A stretch of DNA of 64,000 nt from an uncultured Ferrovibrio sp. (lineage in GTDB: Bacteria; Pseudomonadota; Alphaproteobacteria; Ferrovibrionales; Ferrovibrionaceae): contig NZ_CALGPC010000001.1 of assembly GCF_937960835.1 (NCBI RefSeq), positions 112,280-176,279 of the forward strand. Reading direction: 5' to 3'. Below the pieces are notes generated by a model. The model made no database searches, was not told the origin of the DNA, and saw only the letters and a program-made list of their open reading frames with translations. The position numbers and the translations under genes are program-made. This document shows, piece after piece, positions 45,425 to 55,218 of the stretch. The first letter of the stretch is position 1; each line of letters opens with the position of its first letter.

Positions 45425-48400
45425 TTGCATCTGCTCAATGCCATACCAGGCGGCCAGGTGTCGGCAGAAGGCGCCGTCGACCTGAGGCAATCGCCCGGCG
45501 ATATCGTGGTGTTGAGTGCCGCCGACAGCGAACTGGCGGCCTTGAGCGCAGCCTATGCCACCCTGCCGGACGACATGCCGAGCCTGCGGATCGCCAATCT
45601 GCTGCAGCTGTCGCATCCATTCTCGGTCGATCTCTATGTCGAGCAGACCTTGAGCCAGGCCAAGCTGGTGATCGTCCGCCTGCTGGGCGGACAAAGCTAC
45701 TGGGCCTATGGCGTCGAGCGGCTGAGCGATCTGTGCCGCAGCAGGGGCATTGCGCTCGCCATGCTGCCGGGCGACCGCCAGGCCGATCCGGGACTGGATG
45801 GCTTCTCCACCATCGACGATCTCGCCCGCGAACAGCTTTTTGCCTATTTCCGCGAAGGCGGCGTGAGCAATCTGGGCCAGGCTTTACGCTTTTGCGCCGC
45901 TCTGATCGGCCATGCGGTGGATTACGCGCCGGCCAGGCCGCTGCCGCCGGCCGGACTTTACTGGCCCGGACAGAGCGATCCCGATCTGCAAGGCCTGCGC
46001 CGCCTCTGGGGCAGACCGCAGCCGGTGACCGCCATCGTCTTCTACCGCGCGCTATTGCAGGCAGGCGATGTGGCGCCGGTGGATGCGCTGATCGATGTGC
46101 TGCGAGAAGCCGGGCTCAATCCGCTGCCGATCTATGTGACAAGCCTGAAGGATCGCCTTTCGGCCGATATCGTCGCCGCCTTGCTGGAACAGGCGCCGCC
46201 GGATGTGGTGATCAACGCCACCAGCTTTGCCGTCGGCAGCCCGAACCGCGATGTCGATGATCGGGAAAGCGACGATCCGCTCTCGGCTGCCGATTGTCCG
46301 GTACTGCAGGTCGTCTTTGCCAGCAATCCGAAGGAGCAGTGGCAGGAGGGCATGCGCGGCCTGAATGCGCGCGACCTGGCGATTGCCGTGGCTTTGCCCG
46401 AGATCGATGGCCGCATCCTGACCCGCGCGATTGCCTTCAAGGCAAAAGCCGCCTTCGATCCGCGCACCGAATGCAGCATCGTGCGTCTGCAGCCCGATAT
46501 GGAGCGCGCGCGCTTCGTGGCGCAGCTTGCCGCACGCTGGTCGCGGCTGGCGCGTCTGTCGCCGCCGGAACGCCGCATTGCCATCGTGATGGCGAATTAT
46601 CCGAACCGTGACGGCCGCATCGGCAATGGCGTCGGCCTGGACACGCCGCAAAGCGTGGTGCGCATCCTGCGCGACCTCAAGGACGCCGGTTATGTGCTGA
46701 ACGCCATTCCGGTCAGCGGCAACCGCCTGATCGAAACCCTGCGCGAGGGCGTCACCAACGATCTCGCCGCTTTGCCGCAGCGCCAGGCGCGCGTGGTTTA
46801 TCCGCTGGAAGACTACCGCCGCTTCTTCACGGCACTGCCGCCGGATGTGCAAGCCGCCATCGAAGCGCGCTGGGGCAAGCCGGAGGACGATCCGCATCTG
46901 CGCGACAATGGCTTTGCCCTGCCCGCCTTAGTGCTTGGCAATGTGGTGGTGATGATCCAGCCCGCGCGCGGCTACAATATCGATCCGGTCAAGACCTATC
47001 ACGATCCCGATCTGGTGCCGCCGCACAGCTATCTCGCCGCCTATGCCTGGCTGCGCGAGGGCTTCAGGGCCGATGCGGTGATCCATTGCGGCAAGCATGG
47101 CAATCTCGAATGGCTGCCGGGCAAGGCCCTGGCCTTGTCGGCCGGCTGCATCCCGGAAGCCGTGCTGGGCCCCCTGCCGCAGCTTTATCCCTTCATCGTC
47201 AACGATCCCGGTGAGGGCAGCCAGGCCAAGCGGCGCACGGCGGCGGTGATCATCGATCATCTGACGCCGCCTTTGACGCGGGCGGAGATCTACGGCGATC
47301 TCGCCGCGCTGGAGCAGCTGGTCGATGAATATTACGAAGCTGCCGGCTTGGATCGCCGGCGCCTGCCGCTGCTGACCGACCGCATCCTGGCGGAAGCGCG
47401 GCGCATCGGGCTGGATGCCGATTGCGGCATTACCGGCGACGAGCCGCCTGAGGCGGCCCTGCTGAAGCTCGACAATCATCTATGCGATCTGAAGGAACTG
47501 CAGATCCGCGATGGCCTGCATGTCTTCGGCCAGAAGCCGCATGGCGAGCCGCTGATCGACCTGCTGGTGTCGCTGGTGCGGCTGCCGCGCGGCGATGGCA
47601 AGGACGGCAATCAGTCGATCCTGCGCGCGCTGAGCCAGGATCTGAAACTGGGCTGCGATCCGCTGGACATCGATTACGCCGCACCCTGGACGGGGCCGCG
47701 GCCGGCCCTGATGGACGATCTGCTGCCCTCGCCCTGGCGCAATTTTGGCGACACGCTCGAGCGGCTGGAGGTGCTGGCCAAGCAGCTGATCAGCGACCGC
47801 CGCCTGCCGGACGATGCCTGGACGGCGACGCGTGCCGTGCTGCGGGAGGTGGATTACCGCCTGCGTCCCGCCGTGCTGCGCTGCGGCCGCGAGGAGATGC
47901 AGAATCTGCTGCGCGGCCTCGATGGCCGTTTCGTGCCGCCGGGCCCGAGCGGCGCGCCGACCCGCGGCCGGCCCGACGTGCTGCCGACAGGACGCAATTT
48001 CTTCTCGCTGGATGCGCGCAGCCTGCCGACGCCGGCGGCCTGGACCCTGGGCTGGCGTTCGGCGGATGCGCTGCTGCAGCGCCATCGCCAGGAGCATGGC
48101 GAATGGCCGCGCGCGATCCTGCTCAATGCCTGGGGTACGGCGAATATGCGCACCGGCGGCGACGATATCGCCCAGGCGCTGGCGCTGATCGGCGCGCGCC
48201 CGACCTGGGAAGGTGCATCCGGCCGCGTCACCGGCTTTGAGATCGTGCCGCTGGATCTTTTAGATCGCCCGCGCATCGACGTGACGCTGAAGGTGAGCGG
48301 TTTCTTCCGCGATGCCTTCCCCGCGCAGGTCGCCCTGTTCGATGCCGCGGTGCGCGCCGTGCAAGCCCTGGACGAACCGGATTACCTCAATCCGCTGGCT

Positions 48401-49171
48401 GCGCGCGCCAAGTCGGAAGCGGCGCGGCTCATCGCGCAGGGCATGGCGCCGGCGGAAGCCAAGCGCCGCGCCGGTTATCGCATCTTCGGCGCCAAGCCGG
48501 GCGCCTACGGTGCCGGCCTGCAGGCCCTGATCGACGAGAAGGGCTGGGAGACGGCCGACGATTTCGCCCGCGCCTATATCGCCTGGGGCGCCTATGCCTA
48601 TGGCGTTGAGGAAGAGGGCGTGGAGGACCGCGATGCCTTCACCGACCGGCTGCGCCAGATCGATACGGTGGTGCAGAATCAGGATAACCGCGAGCACGAT
48701 CTGCTGGATTCGGACGATTACTATCAGTTCGAAGGCGGCGCTGTCGCTGCCGTGACCTATGCGTCTGGCCAGGCACCGGTGGCTTATCACAACGATCATT
48801 CGCGGCCAGAGAATCCGCGCATCCGCCGCCTGGAGGAAGAAATCGCCCGCATCGTGCGCGGCCGCGCGGCCAATCCGAAATGGATCAATGGCGTCAAGCG
48901 CCATGGCTATAAGGGCGCTTTTGAGATCGCCGCGACCTTGGATTACCTGTTTGCCTTCGCCGCCACCACGCGGCTGGTGGGCGATCATCATTTCGATCTT
49001 CTGTATGATGCCTATCTCGGCGATGCCGAGACGCGCGCCTTCATCGAGAAGAACAATCCCGCTGCCGCGCGCGAAATCGCCGAGCGCTTCCGCGAGGCGA
49101 TCCAGCGCAATCTGTGGCGGCCGCGCGCCAATTCGGTGGCCGAACTGCTCGACAAAATGAGTGCCGCATGA
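45425..49171 (+). CDS. cobN: Cobaltochelatase subunit CobN
   Basis: The 1248-residue large subunit of the ATP-dependent cobaltochelatase (homologous to ChlH/BchH) inserts Co2+ into hydrogenobyrinate a,c-diamide with CobS and CobT. It starts at TTG 45425 (MHLLNAIPGGQV, the typical CobN start). Core stretches such as HSYLAAYAWLREGFRADAVI, HCGKHGNLEWLPGK and the C-terminal NPKWINGVKRHGYKGAFEIA are present and full length. cobS and cobT are not in the window. Its presence beside cobalt-early enzymes is unusual. Confidence 0.97.
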   Translation: MHLLNAIPGGQVSAEGAVDLRQSPGDIVVLSAADSELAALSAAYATLPDDMPSLRIANLLQLSHPFSVDLYVEQTLSQAKLVIVRLLGGQSYWAYGVERLSDLCRSRGIALAMLPGDRQADPGLDGFSTIDDLAREQLFAYFREGGVSNLGQALRFCAALIGHAVDYAPARPLPPAGLYWPGQSDPDLQGLRRLWGRPQPVTAIVFYRALLQAGDVAPVDALIDVLREAGLNPLPIYVTSLKDRLSADIVAALLEQAPPDVVINATSFAVGSPNRDVDDRESDDPLSAADCPVLQVVFASNPKEQWQEGMRGLNARDLAIAVALPEIDGRILTRAIAFKAKAAFDPRTECSIVRLQPDMERARFVAQLAARWSRLARLSPPERRIAIVMANYPNRDGRIGNGVGLDTPQSVVRILRDLKDAGYVLNAIPVSGNRLIETLREGVTNDLAALPQRQARVVYPLEDYRRFFTALPPDVQAAIEARWGKPEDDPHLRDNGFALPALVLGNVVVMIQPARGYNIDPVKTYHDPDLVPPHSYLAAYAWLREGFRADAVIHCGKHGNLEWLPGKALALSAGCIPEAVLGPLPQLYPFIVNDPGEGSQAKRRTAAVIIDHLTPPLTRAEIYGDLAALEQLVDEYYEAAGLDRRRLPLLTDRILAEARRIGLDADCGITGDEPPEAALLKLDNHLCDLKELQIRDGLHVFGQKPHGEPLIDLLVSLVRLPRGDGKDGNQSILRALSQDLKLGCDPLDIDYAAPWTGPRPALMDDLLPSPWRNFGDTLERLEVLAKQLISDRRLPDDAWTATRAVLREVDYRLRPAVLRCGREEMQNLLRGLDGRFVPPGPSGAPTRGRPDVLPTGRNFFSLDARSLPTPAAWTLGWRSADALLQRHRQEHGEWPRAILLNAWGTANMRTGGDDIAQALALIGARPTWEGASGRVTGFEIVPLDLLDRPRIDVTLKVSGFFRDAFPAQVALFDAAVRAVQALDEPDYLNPLAARAKSEAARLIAQGMAPAEAKRRAGYRIFGAKPGAYGAGLQALIDEKGWETADDFARAYIAWGAYAYGVEEEGVEDRDAFTDRLRQIDTVVQNQDNREHDLLDSDDYYQFEGGAVAAVTYASGQAPVAYHNDHSRPENPRIRRLEEEIARIVRGRAANPKWINGVKRHGYKGAFEIAATLDYLFAFAATTRLVGDHHFDLLYDAYLGDAETRAFIEKNNPAAAREIAERFREAIQRNLWRPRANSVAELLDKMSAA

Positions 49172-49812
49172 AGATCAAGGACCCGGGCTTAAGCGAAGAC
49201 GAGATCAACGCCCGCGCCAATGAGAAGGCACGCAAGCGCAAGGAAGTGCGCGAGCGCATGCTGGCGACCAAGACCATCGAGAAGGGCCTGCTGATCGTCC
49301 ATACCGGCAAGGGCAAGGGAAAATCGACGGCTGCCTTCGGCCTTGCGATCCGCGCGCTCGGCAACGGCATGAAGGTCGGCATCGTGCAGTTCGTCAAAGG
49401 CAAATGGTCGACCGGCGAGCGCGTGGTGCTGGAGAAATTCCCCGATCAGGTGACGATCAGGACCATGGGGGAAGGTTTTACCTGGGAGACGCAGGACCGC
49501 GCCCGCGACATCGCCGCCGCGAAAGCCGCCTGGGCGGAAGCGCAGCGCATGATCGAGGCTTGCCGCGGGCCGCAGCCGGCCTACGATCTGCTGATCTTCG
49601 ATGAGCTGAACATCGTGCTGCGCTATGACTATCTGGATATCGCTGAAGTCGTGCGCGCGCTCAGCCAGCGCCCCGCGATGACGCATGTCGTGGTCACCGG
49701 CCGCAATGCCAAGCCGGAGCTGATCGAGGCCGCCGATCTGGTGACCGAGATGACCGAGATCAAGCATCCCTTCCAGGCCGGCGTGAAGGCGCAGAAAGGC
49801 ATCGAATTCTGA
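49168..49812 (+). CDS. cobO: Cob(I)yrinic acid a,c-diamide adenosyltransferase CobO
   Basis: The 214-residue protein adds the adenosyl group to the corrin cobalt. P-loop HTGKGKGKSTAAFGLAIRAL lies at about 45-64, then GIVQFVKGKWSTGE and YDLLIFDELNIVLRYDYL. This is the BtuR/CobO/CobP family at normal length. The start overlaps the cobN stop by 4 nt (ATGA). Confidence 0.96.
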   Translation: MKIKDPGLSEDEINARANEKARKRKEVRERMLATKTIEKGLLIVHTGKGKGKSTAAFGLAIRALGNGMKVGIVQFVKGKWSTGERVVLEKFPDQVTIRTMGEGFTWETQDRARDIAAAKAAWAEAQRMIEACRGPQPAYDLLIFDELNIVLRYDYLDIAEVVRALSQRPAMTHVVVTGRNAKPELIEAADLVTEMTEIKHPFQAGVKAQKGIEF

Positions 49813-49813
49813 C

Positions 49814-50875
49814 ATGAAGACCTTGCACAATCCCGCCTTTGCCGTCCCCGCTTCTGCGAGCGCCGCGTTCAAGCTGGAGAAAACCGGCATCATGCTGTGT
49901 GGCCATGGCAGCCGCGACGAGCGCGCCGTCGCGGAGTTTCGGGCACTCGCCGAGCATATGAAGCGGCGCCTGCCGCAATACGATGTCGATTACGGCTTTC
50001 TGGAATTTGCCACCCCGATCATCCGCGACGGCCTGGATGCGTTGCGGGCAAAGGGCAATACCAGAATCCTCGCCCTGCCCGGCATGCTGTTCGCGGCCGG
50101 TCATGCCAAGAACGACATCCCGAGCGTCCTGAACCGCTATCAGGCTGAGCATGCGGATGTGACGATTGCTTACGGCCGCGATCTTGGCATTGATCTGAAA
50201 ATGCTGCGTGCCGCCGGCGACCGCGTGCAGCAGGCGATCGATGCAGCCGGCGAGCATGTGGCGCGGCACGATACGGCGCTGGTCGTGGTCGGCCGCGGCA
50301 CTTCCGATCCGGATGCCAATTCCAACATCGCCAAGGTGATGCGAATGCTGTGGGAGGGCTTCGGCTTCGGCTGGGGCGAGACGGCCTATTCGGGCGTGAC
50401 CTTCCCGCTGGTGGCGCCGTCTTTGCGCCATGTCGCCAAGCTGGGCTACAAGCGCGTCATCGTGTTTCCGTATTTTTTGTTCACCGGCGTGCTGGTCGAG
50501 CGCATCTACGAGCATACCGATAAGGTCGCCACCGAGCATCCGGAGATCGAATTCGTCAAGGCGGACTACCTGAACGATCACCCGCTGGTGCTGGAGGTCC
50601 TCGAGGATCGCCTGCAGGAGATTCTTAACGGCAGCAACAACATGAACTGCCAGATGTGCAAATACCGGGCGCAGGTGCTGGGCTTCGAGGACGAGGTTGG
50701 GCTTGCGCAGGCAAGCCATCATCATCATGTGGAAGGGATCGGCACCCGCCATCACCATCACCATCATCATGGCCAGGATCATCACCATGATCATCATGGG
50801 CATGACCACAATCACGGCCATCATCCCTATCCCCATGCCGATCATCCCCTGGGACCGAAGACGTTAGCGGGATGA
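49814..50875 (+). CDS. cbiX: Sirohydrochlorin cobaltochelatase CbiX with His-rich tail
   Basis: The 353-residue protein has two CbiX-type chelatase domains (about 25-140 and 150-275; GIMLCGHGSRDERAVAEF at the front) that insert Co2+ early into sirohydrochlorin. An MNCQMC motif near 276-281 matches the MXCXXC iron-sulfur site known from long CbiX proteins. It is followed by a tail of about 45 residues dominated by His (HHHHHHHGQDHHHDHHGHDH), a likely cobalt store or delivery region. It begins 1 nt after the cobO stop. Confidence 0.93.
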   Translation: MKTLHNPAFAVPASASAAFKLEKTGIMLCGHGSRDERAVAEFRALAEHMKRRLPQYDVDYGFLEFATPIIRDGLDALRAKGNTRILALPGMLFAAGHAKNDIPSVLNRYQAEHADVTIAYGRDLGIDLKMLRAAGDRVQQAIDAAGEHVARHDTALVVVGRGTSDPDANSNIAKVMRMLWEGFGFGWGETAYSGVTFPLVAPSLRHVAKLGYKRVIVFPYFLFTGVLVERIYEHTDKVATEHPEIEFVKADYLNDHPLVLEVLEDRLQEILNGSNNMNCQMCKYRAQVLGFEDEVGLAQASHHHHVEGIGTRHHHHHHHGQDHHHDHHGHDHNHGHHPYPHADHPLGPKTLAG

Positions 50876-51510
50876 AGCACTACGACTACTTGCGCGATCC
50901 GGACGCGATCTACCGGCTTTCGTTCGATATGATCCGGCGCGAGGTCGATCTTTCGGCCCTGCCGCCGGGCATCGATGAGCTGGCGCTGCGGCTCATTCAT
51001 GCCTGCGCCATGCCCGACATCCTGCCCGATCTCGTCTGGACGCCGGACCTGCCGCGCGCCGTGCATGACGCCCTGCAGGCCGGAAGGCCGATCCTGAGCG
51101 ATGTCGACATGGTCGCCTATGGCGTGATCCGCTCGCGCTTGCCGGCAAGCAATCCGGTGCTGAGCTTCCTCAATACGCCACAAGCGCGCGAGATCGGCAA
51201 AAGCAAGCAGATCACCCGTTCGGCCGCAGCCGTCGAGTTGTGGCTGCCGCATCTGGAGAATGCGGTGGTGGTGATCGGCAATGCGCCGACCGCGCTGTTC
51301 CGCCTGCTGGAGCTGCTGCATGACGGTGCACCGAAACCGGCAGCGATCCTAGGATTTCCCGTCGGCTTCGTCGGCGCGGCGGAATCGAAACAGGCGCTGA
51401 TCGAGGATGCGCAAGGCGTGCCCTATGCGACCCTGAAAGGCCGGCGCGGCGGCAGCGCCATCGCAGCCGCAGCGATCAACGCACTCGCAAGCTGGGAGCC
51501 GCCACGATGA
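50872..51510 (+). CDS. cobH: Precorrin-8X methylmutase CobH/CbiC
   Basis: The 212-residue enzyme moves the C-11 methyl to C-12, giving hydrogenobyrinic or cobyrinic acid. Motifs are LIHACAMPDI (catalytic His), DVDMVAYGV, GNAPTALFRLLEL and GFPVGFVGAAESK. It has a 4-nt overlap with cbiX and with the next gene. Confidence 0.96.
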   Translation: MKHYDYLRDPDAIYRLSFDMIRREVDLSALPPGIDELALRLIHACAMPDILPDLVWTPDLPRAVHDALQAGRPILSDVDMVAYGVIRSRLPASNPVLSFLNTPQAREIGKSKQITRSAAAVELWLPHLENAVVVIGNAPTALFRLLELLHDGAPKPAAILGFPVGFVGAAESKQALIEDAQGVPYATLKGRRGGSAIAAAAINALASWEPPR

Positions 51511-52703
51511 AATGGCTCAATGTTATTGGCATTGGAGAGGATGGCCTGAACGGCGTAAGCCCGGCGGCGCGTACGCTGATCGACACAGCCGAACTTCTGA
51601 TCGGCGGCGAACGCCATCTGGCGATGGTGCCCGAAAAGCCAGGCCAGCAGCGCGTCGTCTGGCCCAAGCCTCTGCTGTCCGCACTGGAGCGGATCGGCGA
51701 GCATAAGGGCCGGCGCGTGGTGGTGCTGGCGAGCGGCGATCCGATGTGGTGCGGCATCGGCGCGACCTTGACGCGCCATGTCTCGCCTGAGGACATGCTG
51801 ATCCTGCCGCATCCCGGCGCGTTTTCGCTGGCCGCGGCGCAGATGCTCTGGCCGCTTGATTCTGTCGAATGCATTACTCTGCACGGCCGACCGCTCGATC
51901 AGCTTGGGCTTTATCTCTATCCGAATGCGCGGCTGCTGATCCTGAGCGAGAATGGCGAAACACCAGCGCAGGTTGCCGCCTATCTTGCCAAGCGCGGCTT
52001 TGGTTCGGCAGAAGTGACCGTGCTGGAACATCTGGGCGGGCCGCAGCAGGCGATCCGCAGCGGCCGCGCCGATGCCTGGCCGCATGCGCACTGCGCCGAT
52101 CTGAACACCATCGCCGTTCAACTGCATGATGGCCCTGGCATCAGCCGCCTGCCCGGGCTGGACGACGATCTCTATCTGCATGACGGTCAGATTACCAAGC
52201 GTGAAGTGCGGGCCGTGACGCTGTCTCGCCTTGCGCCCTTTCCGGGCGAGCTGCTGTGGGATATCGGCGCGGGCTCGGGCTCGATCGCCATCGAATGGAT
52301 GCGCAGTCATTCGCGCAACCGCGCTATTGCGATCGAGCAGAATGACGGCCGGCGCGCCATGATGGCGCAGAATGCGGCGGCGCTTGGCGTGCCGGGGCTC
52401 GACATCCGCAGCGGCGTCGCGCCGGCCGCGCTCCATGGCCTGCCGGCGCCGGATGCGATTTTCATCGGCGGCGGCATTCTTGCCGAGGATATGGTGCTGC
52501 GCTGCTGGGATGCGCTGAAGCCCGGCGGACGGCTGGTGGCCAATGTCGTCACGACGGAAGGCGAAGAAGTCGTCAGCCAGGCGCGGCGCGCCTATGGCGG
52601 CGATCTGGTGCGGCTGAATGTGCAGCGCGCCCAACCCGTCGGCCGTTATCATGGCTGGCATGGCATGATGCCGGTCACGCAGTGGAGCGTAATCAAGGAA
52701 TGA
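51507..52703 (+). CDS. cobL: Precorrin-6Y C5,15-methyltransferase CobL (CbiE-CbiT fusion)
   Basis: This is a 398-residue fusion. The N-terminal tetrapyrrole methylase domain (CbiE, about 1-205) starts MKWLNVIGIGEDGLNGVSPA. The C-terminal Rossmann methyltransferase (CbiT, about 210-398) has LLWDIGAGSGSIAIEWMR and performs C15 methylation with decarboxylation. Overlaps of 4 nt occur on both sides. Confidence 0.96.
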   Translation: MKWLNVIGIGEDGLNGVSPAARTLIDTAELLIGGERHLAMVPEKPGQQRVVWPKPLLSALERIGEHKGRRVVVLASGDPMWCGIGATLTRHVSPEDMLILPHPGAFSLAAAQMLWPLDSVECITLHGRPLDQLGLYLYPNARLLILSENGETPAQVAAYLAKRGFGSAEVTVLEHLGGPQQAIRSGRADAWPHAHCADLNTIAVQLHDGPGISRLPGLDDDLYLHDGQITKREVRAVTLSRLAPFPGELLWDIGAGSGSIAIEWMRSHSRNRAIAIEQNDGRRAMMAQNAAALGVPGLDIRSGVAPAALHGLPAPDAIFIGGGILAEDMVLRCWDALKPGGRLVANVVTTEGEEVVSQARRAYGGDLVRLNVQRAQPVGRYHGWHGMMPVTQWSVIKE

Positions 52704-53419
52704 CCGGCAGGCTTTATGGCCTCGGGATCGGCCCCGGCGATCCCGAACTGATCACGGTGAAAGCGCTGCGGCTGTTGCGCGCGGCGCAGGTGGTGGCCTA
52801 TCCGGCGCCGGAAGAAGGCGACAGCCTCGCGCGCAGCATCGTTGCCCCGCATCTGCCGGGCGGGCAGATCGAACTCGCCATCCGCATGCCGCTGACGGTC
52901 GAGCGATTTCCGGCTCAGGCGGTTTATGACAAGGCGGCCGAAGAACTGGGCGCGCATCTGAATGCAGGCCGCGATGTAGCCGTGCTCTGCGAGGGCGATC
53001 CGTTTTTCTACGGCTCGTTCATGTATCTGTTCGGCCGCCTGGCCGAACGCTTTTTGGTAAAGGTCGTGCCGGGCGTGTCATCACTGACCGCCTGCGCCGC
53101 AGCTTCAGGGCATCCGCTGGCCGCGCGCAACGATGTGCTGAGCATTATTCCCGCGCCGCTGCCGGATGATGAGATCGCCGCAAAACTGCAGCAGACCGAT
53201 GCCGCCGCGATCATGAAGCTTGGCCGTCACGGGCCGCGCATCGTTGCGCTGCTGCAGCGGCTGGGGCTGGCATCGCGCGCACAATATATCGAACGCGCCA
53301 CCATGGCGGCGCAGCGCGTTCTGCCGCTTGCCGAGATCGATCCCGCCAGCATCCCCTATTTTGCCATGATCCTGATCCACAAGAAGGGCGAGGCCCATTT
53401 CATGGAGAAGGGCATATGA
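52700..53419 (+). CDS. cobI: Precorrin-2 C20-methyltransferase CobI/CbiL
   Basis: The 239-residue tetrapyrrole methylase has GIGPGDPELITVKALRLL at the N-terminus, CEGDPFFYGSFMYLF and VPGVSSLTACAAASG. It methylates C20 of (cobalt-)precorrin-2. The start at 52700 overlaps the cobL stop by 4 nt. Confidence 0.96.
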   Translation: MTGRLYGLGIGPGDPELITVKALRLLRAAQVVAYPAPEEGDSLARSIVAPHLPGGQIELAIRMPLTVERFPAQAVYDKAAEELGAHLNAGRDVAVLCEGDPFFYGSFMYLFGRLAERFLVKVVPGVSSLTACAAASGHPLAARNDVLSIIPAPLPDDEIAAKLQQTDAAAIMKLGRHGPRIVALLQRLGLASRAQYIERATMAAQRVLPLAEIDPASIPYFAMILIHKKGEAHFMEKGI

Positions 53420-55218
53420 GCGGCAAACCAGCCCTCATCCTGCTGACGCCGCAGGCTAGGCCCGCCGCGCAGTTGCTGATGGCCGCCTTCCCTGCCTGGG
53501 AAGTCTATGCGCCCGACGACGTGGCCCTGCCGCATACCCTGCCGGTTGGCAAAGCGGCCGTGACCATCGCGCGGCTGTTTGCCGATGGCCGTCCCGTAAT
53601 CGGCATCTGCGCAGCCGGCATCCTGATCCGCGCGGTAGCGCCGCATCTGCGCGACAAGCACAGCGAGCCGCCGGTGATTGCCGTTGCTTCAGACGGATCG
53701 AGCGTTGTGCCGCTGCTGGGCGGGCATCACGGCGCCAATCTGCTGGCGCGGCGCATTGCCCATGTTCTGCAGGGACAGGCGGCGATCACCACAGCGGGCG
53801 ATCTGGCTTTCGGCCTTGGCCTGGACGAGCCGCCGGAAGGCTATGAATTGGCCAATCCCGAAGATGCAAAGCCCTTCATGGCGGCGTTGCTGCGCGGCGA
53901 AAAGCTGCGCATCGAAGGCCAAGCACCCTGGCTTAAGCTAAGCAATCTGCCCGTCGATCAGGAGAATGCTGCGCTGACCATCGCCGTGACGCATCAGGCG
54001 GAAGACGGCGGCGAAACGAAGCTCGTCTATCATCCGCGCGTTCTCAGCATCGGCATCGGCTGCGAGCGCGGCACCTCGCCGGTGGAACTGATCCGGCTGG
54101 TGCAATCGACCATGGACGAGCATGGCCTGGCGCGGGAAGCGATTGCCGGCATCTATTCGCTCGATCTGAAGGCCGACGAAGCCGCCATGCATGAACTGGC
54201 GCGGTGGCTCGACGTGCCTATCCGTTTCTTCGATGCGGCGACCTTGGAGCGTGAAACACCGCGGCTGAAAAATCCGTCCGCGACTGTCTTTGCCGAAGTC
54301 GGCTGCCATGGCGTATCTGAAGGCGCGGCGCTGGCGGCAGCAGGCGAAGCGGCTGAACTGATCGTGCCGAAGGTGAAATCCCAGCGCGCCACCTGCGCCA
54401 TCGCGCTGGCGCCCGCGCCTTTTGACGGCGCATTGCGGGGCGTGGCACGCGGCGAACTGCATGTCGTCGGCACGGGTCCGGGCGATTCAGCCTGGCTGAC
54501 GCCGGAGGTGCGGATTGCGCTGTCGGAGGCGACCGACTGGGTCGGCTATGGCCTTTATCTCGATCTCTATCCGGAACTGGCGGTCGAGAAGACGCTGCAT
54601 CGCTACGATCTCGGCGAGGAGGAAGTCCGCGTGCGCGCAGCCCTCGACCTGGCGGCGCAGGGAAAGCGGGTGGCGCTGGTCTGCTCGGGCGATCCCGGCA
54701 TCTATGCGATGGCGACGCTGGTCTTCGAACTGCTGGAGGCAGAGCCCGCGCGCAAGGACTGGCAGCGCGTTGCCGTGCAGGTGATGCCCGGACTGTCCGC
54801 CATGCAGGCCGCGGCGGCGCGGTCTGGCGCGCCGCTGGGCCATGATTTCTGCACCATCTCGCTGTCCGATCTGCTCACGCCAATCGAGACGATCCTGCAG
54901 CGGGTGAAAAGCGCGGCGGAAGCGGATTTCGTCATAGCCTTCTACAATCCGGTATCGCAGCGGCGGCGCACGCAGCTTGCCATGGCGAAAGACATCCTGC
55001 TGCAGCATCGCGCGGCCGAGACGCCGGTGGTGCTGGCACGCAATCTGGGCCGCGAAGGCGAGCGGATTACGCTGACCACGCTGGGCGAGCTGGATGTCGA
55101 AAAAGTCGACATGCTGACCGTGGTGCTGGTCGGCAGCGGCGCCAGCCGCGCCATCGAACTGCAGGACGGCCGGCGCTTCGTCTACACGCCGCGCGGCTAC
55201 GACAAGAAAAGACAATGA
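53416..55218 (+). CDS. cobJ: CbiG-CobJ fusion: cobalt-precorrin-5A hydrolase plus precorrin-3B C17-methyltransferase
   Basis: This is a 600-residue fusion. Residues 1-345 are CbiG (GICAAGILIRAVAPHLRDK, LGGHHGANLLARRIA and later SIGIGCERGTSPVELIRLV), which opens the ring lactone in the cobalt-early route. Residues about 350-600 are CobJ/CbiH (LHVVGTGPGDSAWLTPEVRI, SGDPGIYAMATLVFE, FYNPVSQRR), the ring-contracting methyltransferase. CbiG marks the pathway as cobalt-early. It has 4-nt overlaps at both ends. Confidence 0.95.
   Translation: MSGKPALILLTPQARPAAQLLMAAFPAWEVYAPDDVALPHTLPVGKAAVTIARLFADGRPVIGICAAGILIRAVAPHLRDKHSEPPVIAVASDGSSVVPLLGGHHGANLLARRIAHVLQGQAAITTAGDLAFGLGLDEPPEGYELANPEDAKPFMAALLRGEKLRIEGQAPWLKLSNLPVDQENAALTIAVTHQAEDGGETKLVYHPRVLSIGIGCERGTSPVELIRLVQSTMDEHGLAREAIAGIYSLDLKADEAAMHELARWLDVPIRFFDAATLERETPRLKNPSATVFAEVGCHGVSEGAALAAAGEAAELIVPKVKSQRATCAIALAPAPFDGALRGVARGELHVVGTGPGDSAWLTPEVRIALSEATDWVGYGLYLDLYPELAVEKTLHRYDLGEEEVRVRAALDLAAQGKRVALVCSGDPGIYAMATLVFELLEAEPARKDWQRVAVQVMPGLSAMQAAAARSGAPLGHDFCTISLSDLLTPIETILQRVKSAAEADFVIAFYNPVSQRRRTQLAMAKDILLQHRAAETPVVLARNLGREGERITLTTLGELDVEKVDMLTVVLVGSGASRAIELQDGRRFVYTPRGYDKKRQ

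Noticed and set aside
50706..50850. Polyhistidine stretch as an engineered tag
   Set aside because: It lies inside an otherwise normal CbiX gene in its native operon; His-rich tails are known in long CbiX proteins.
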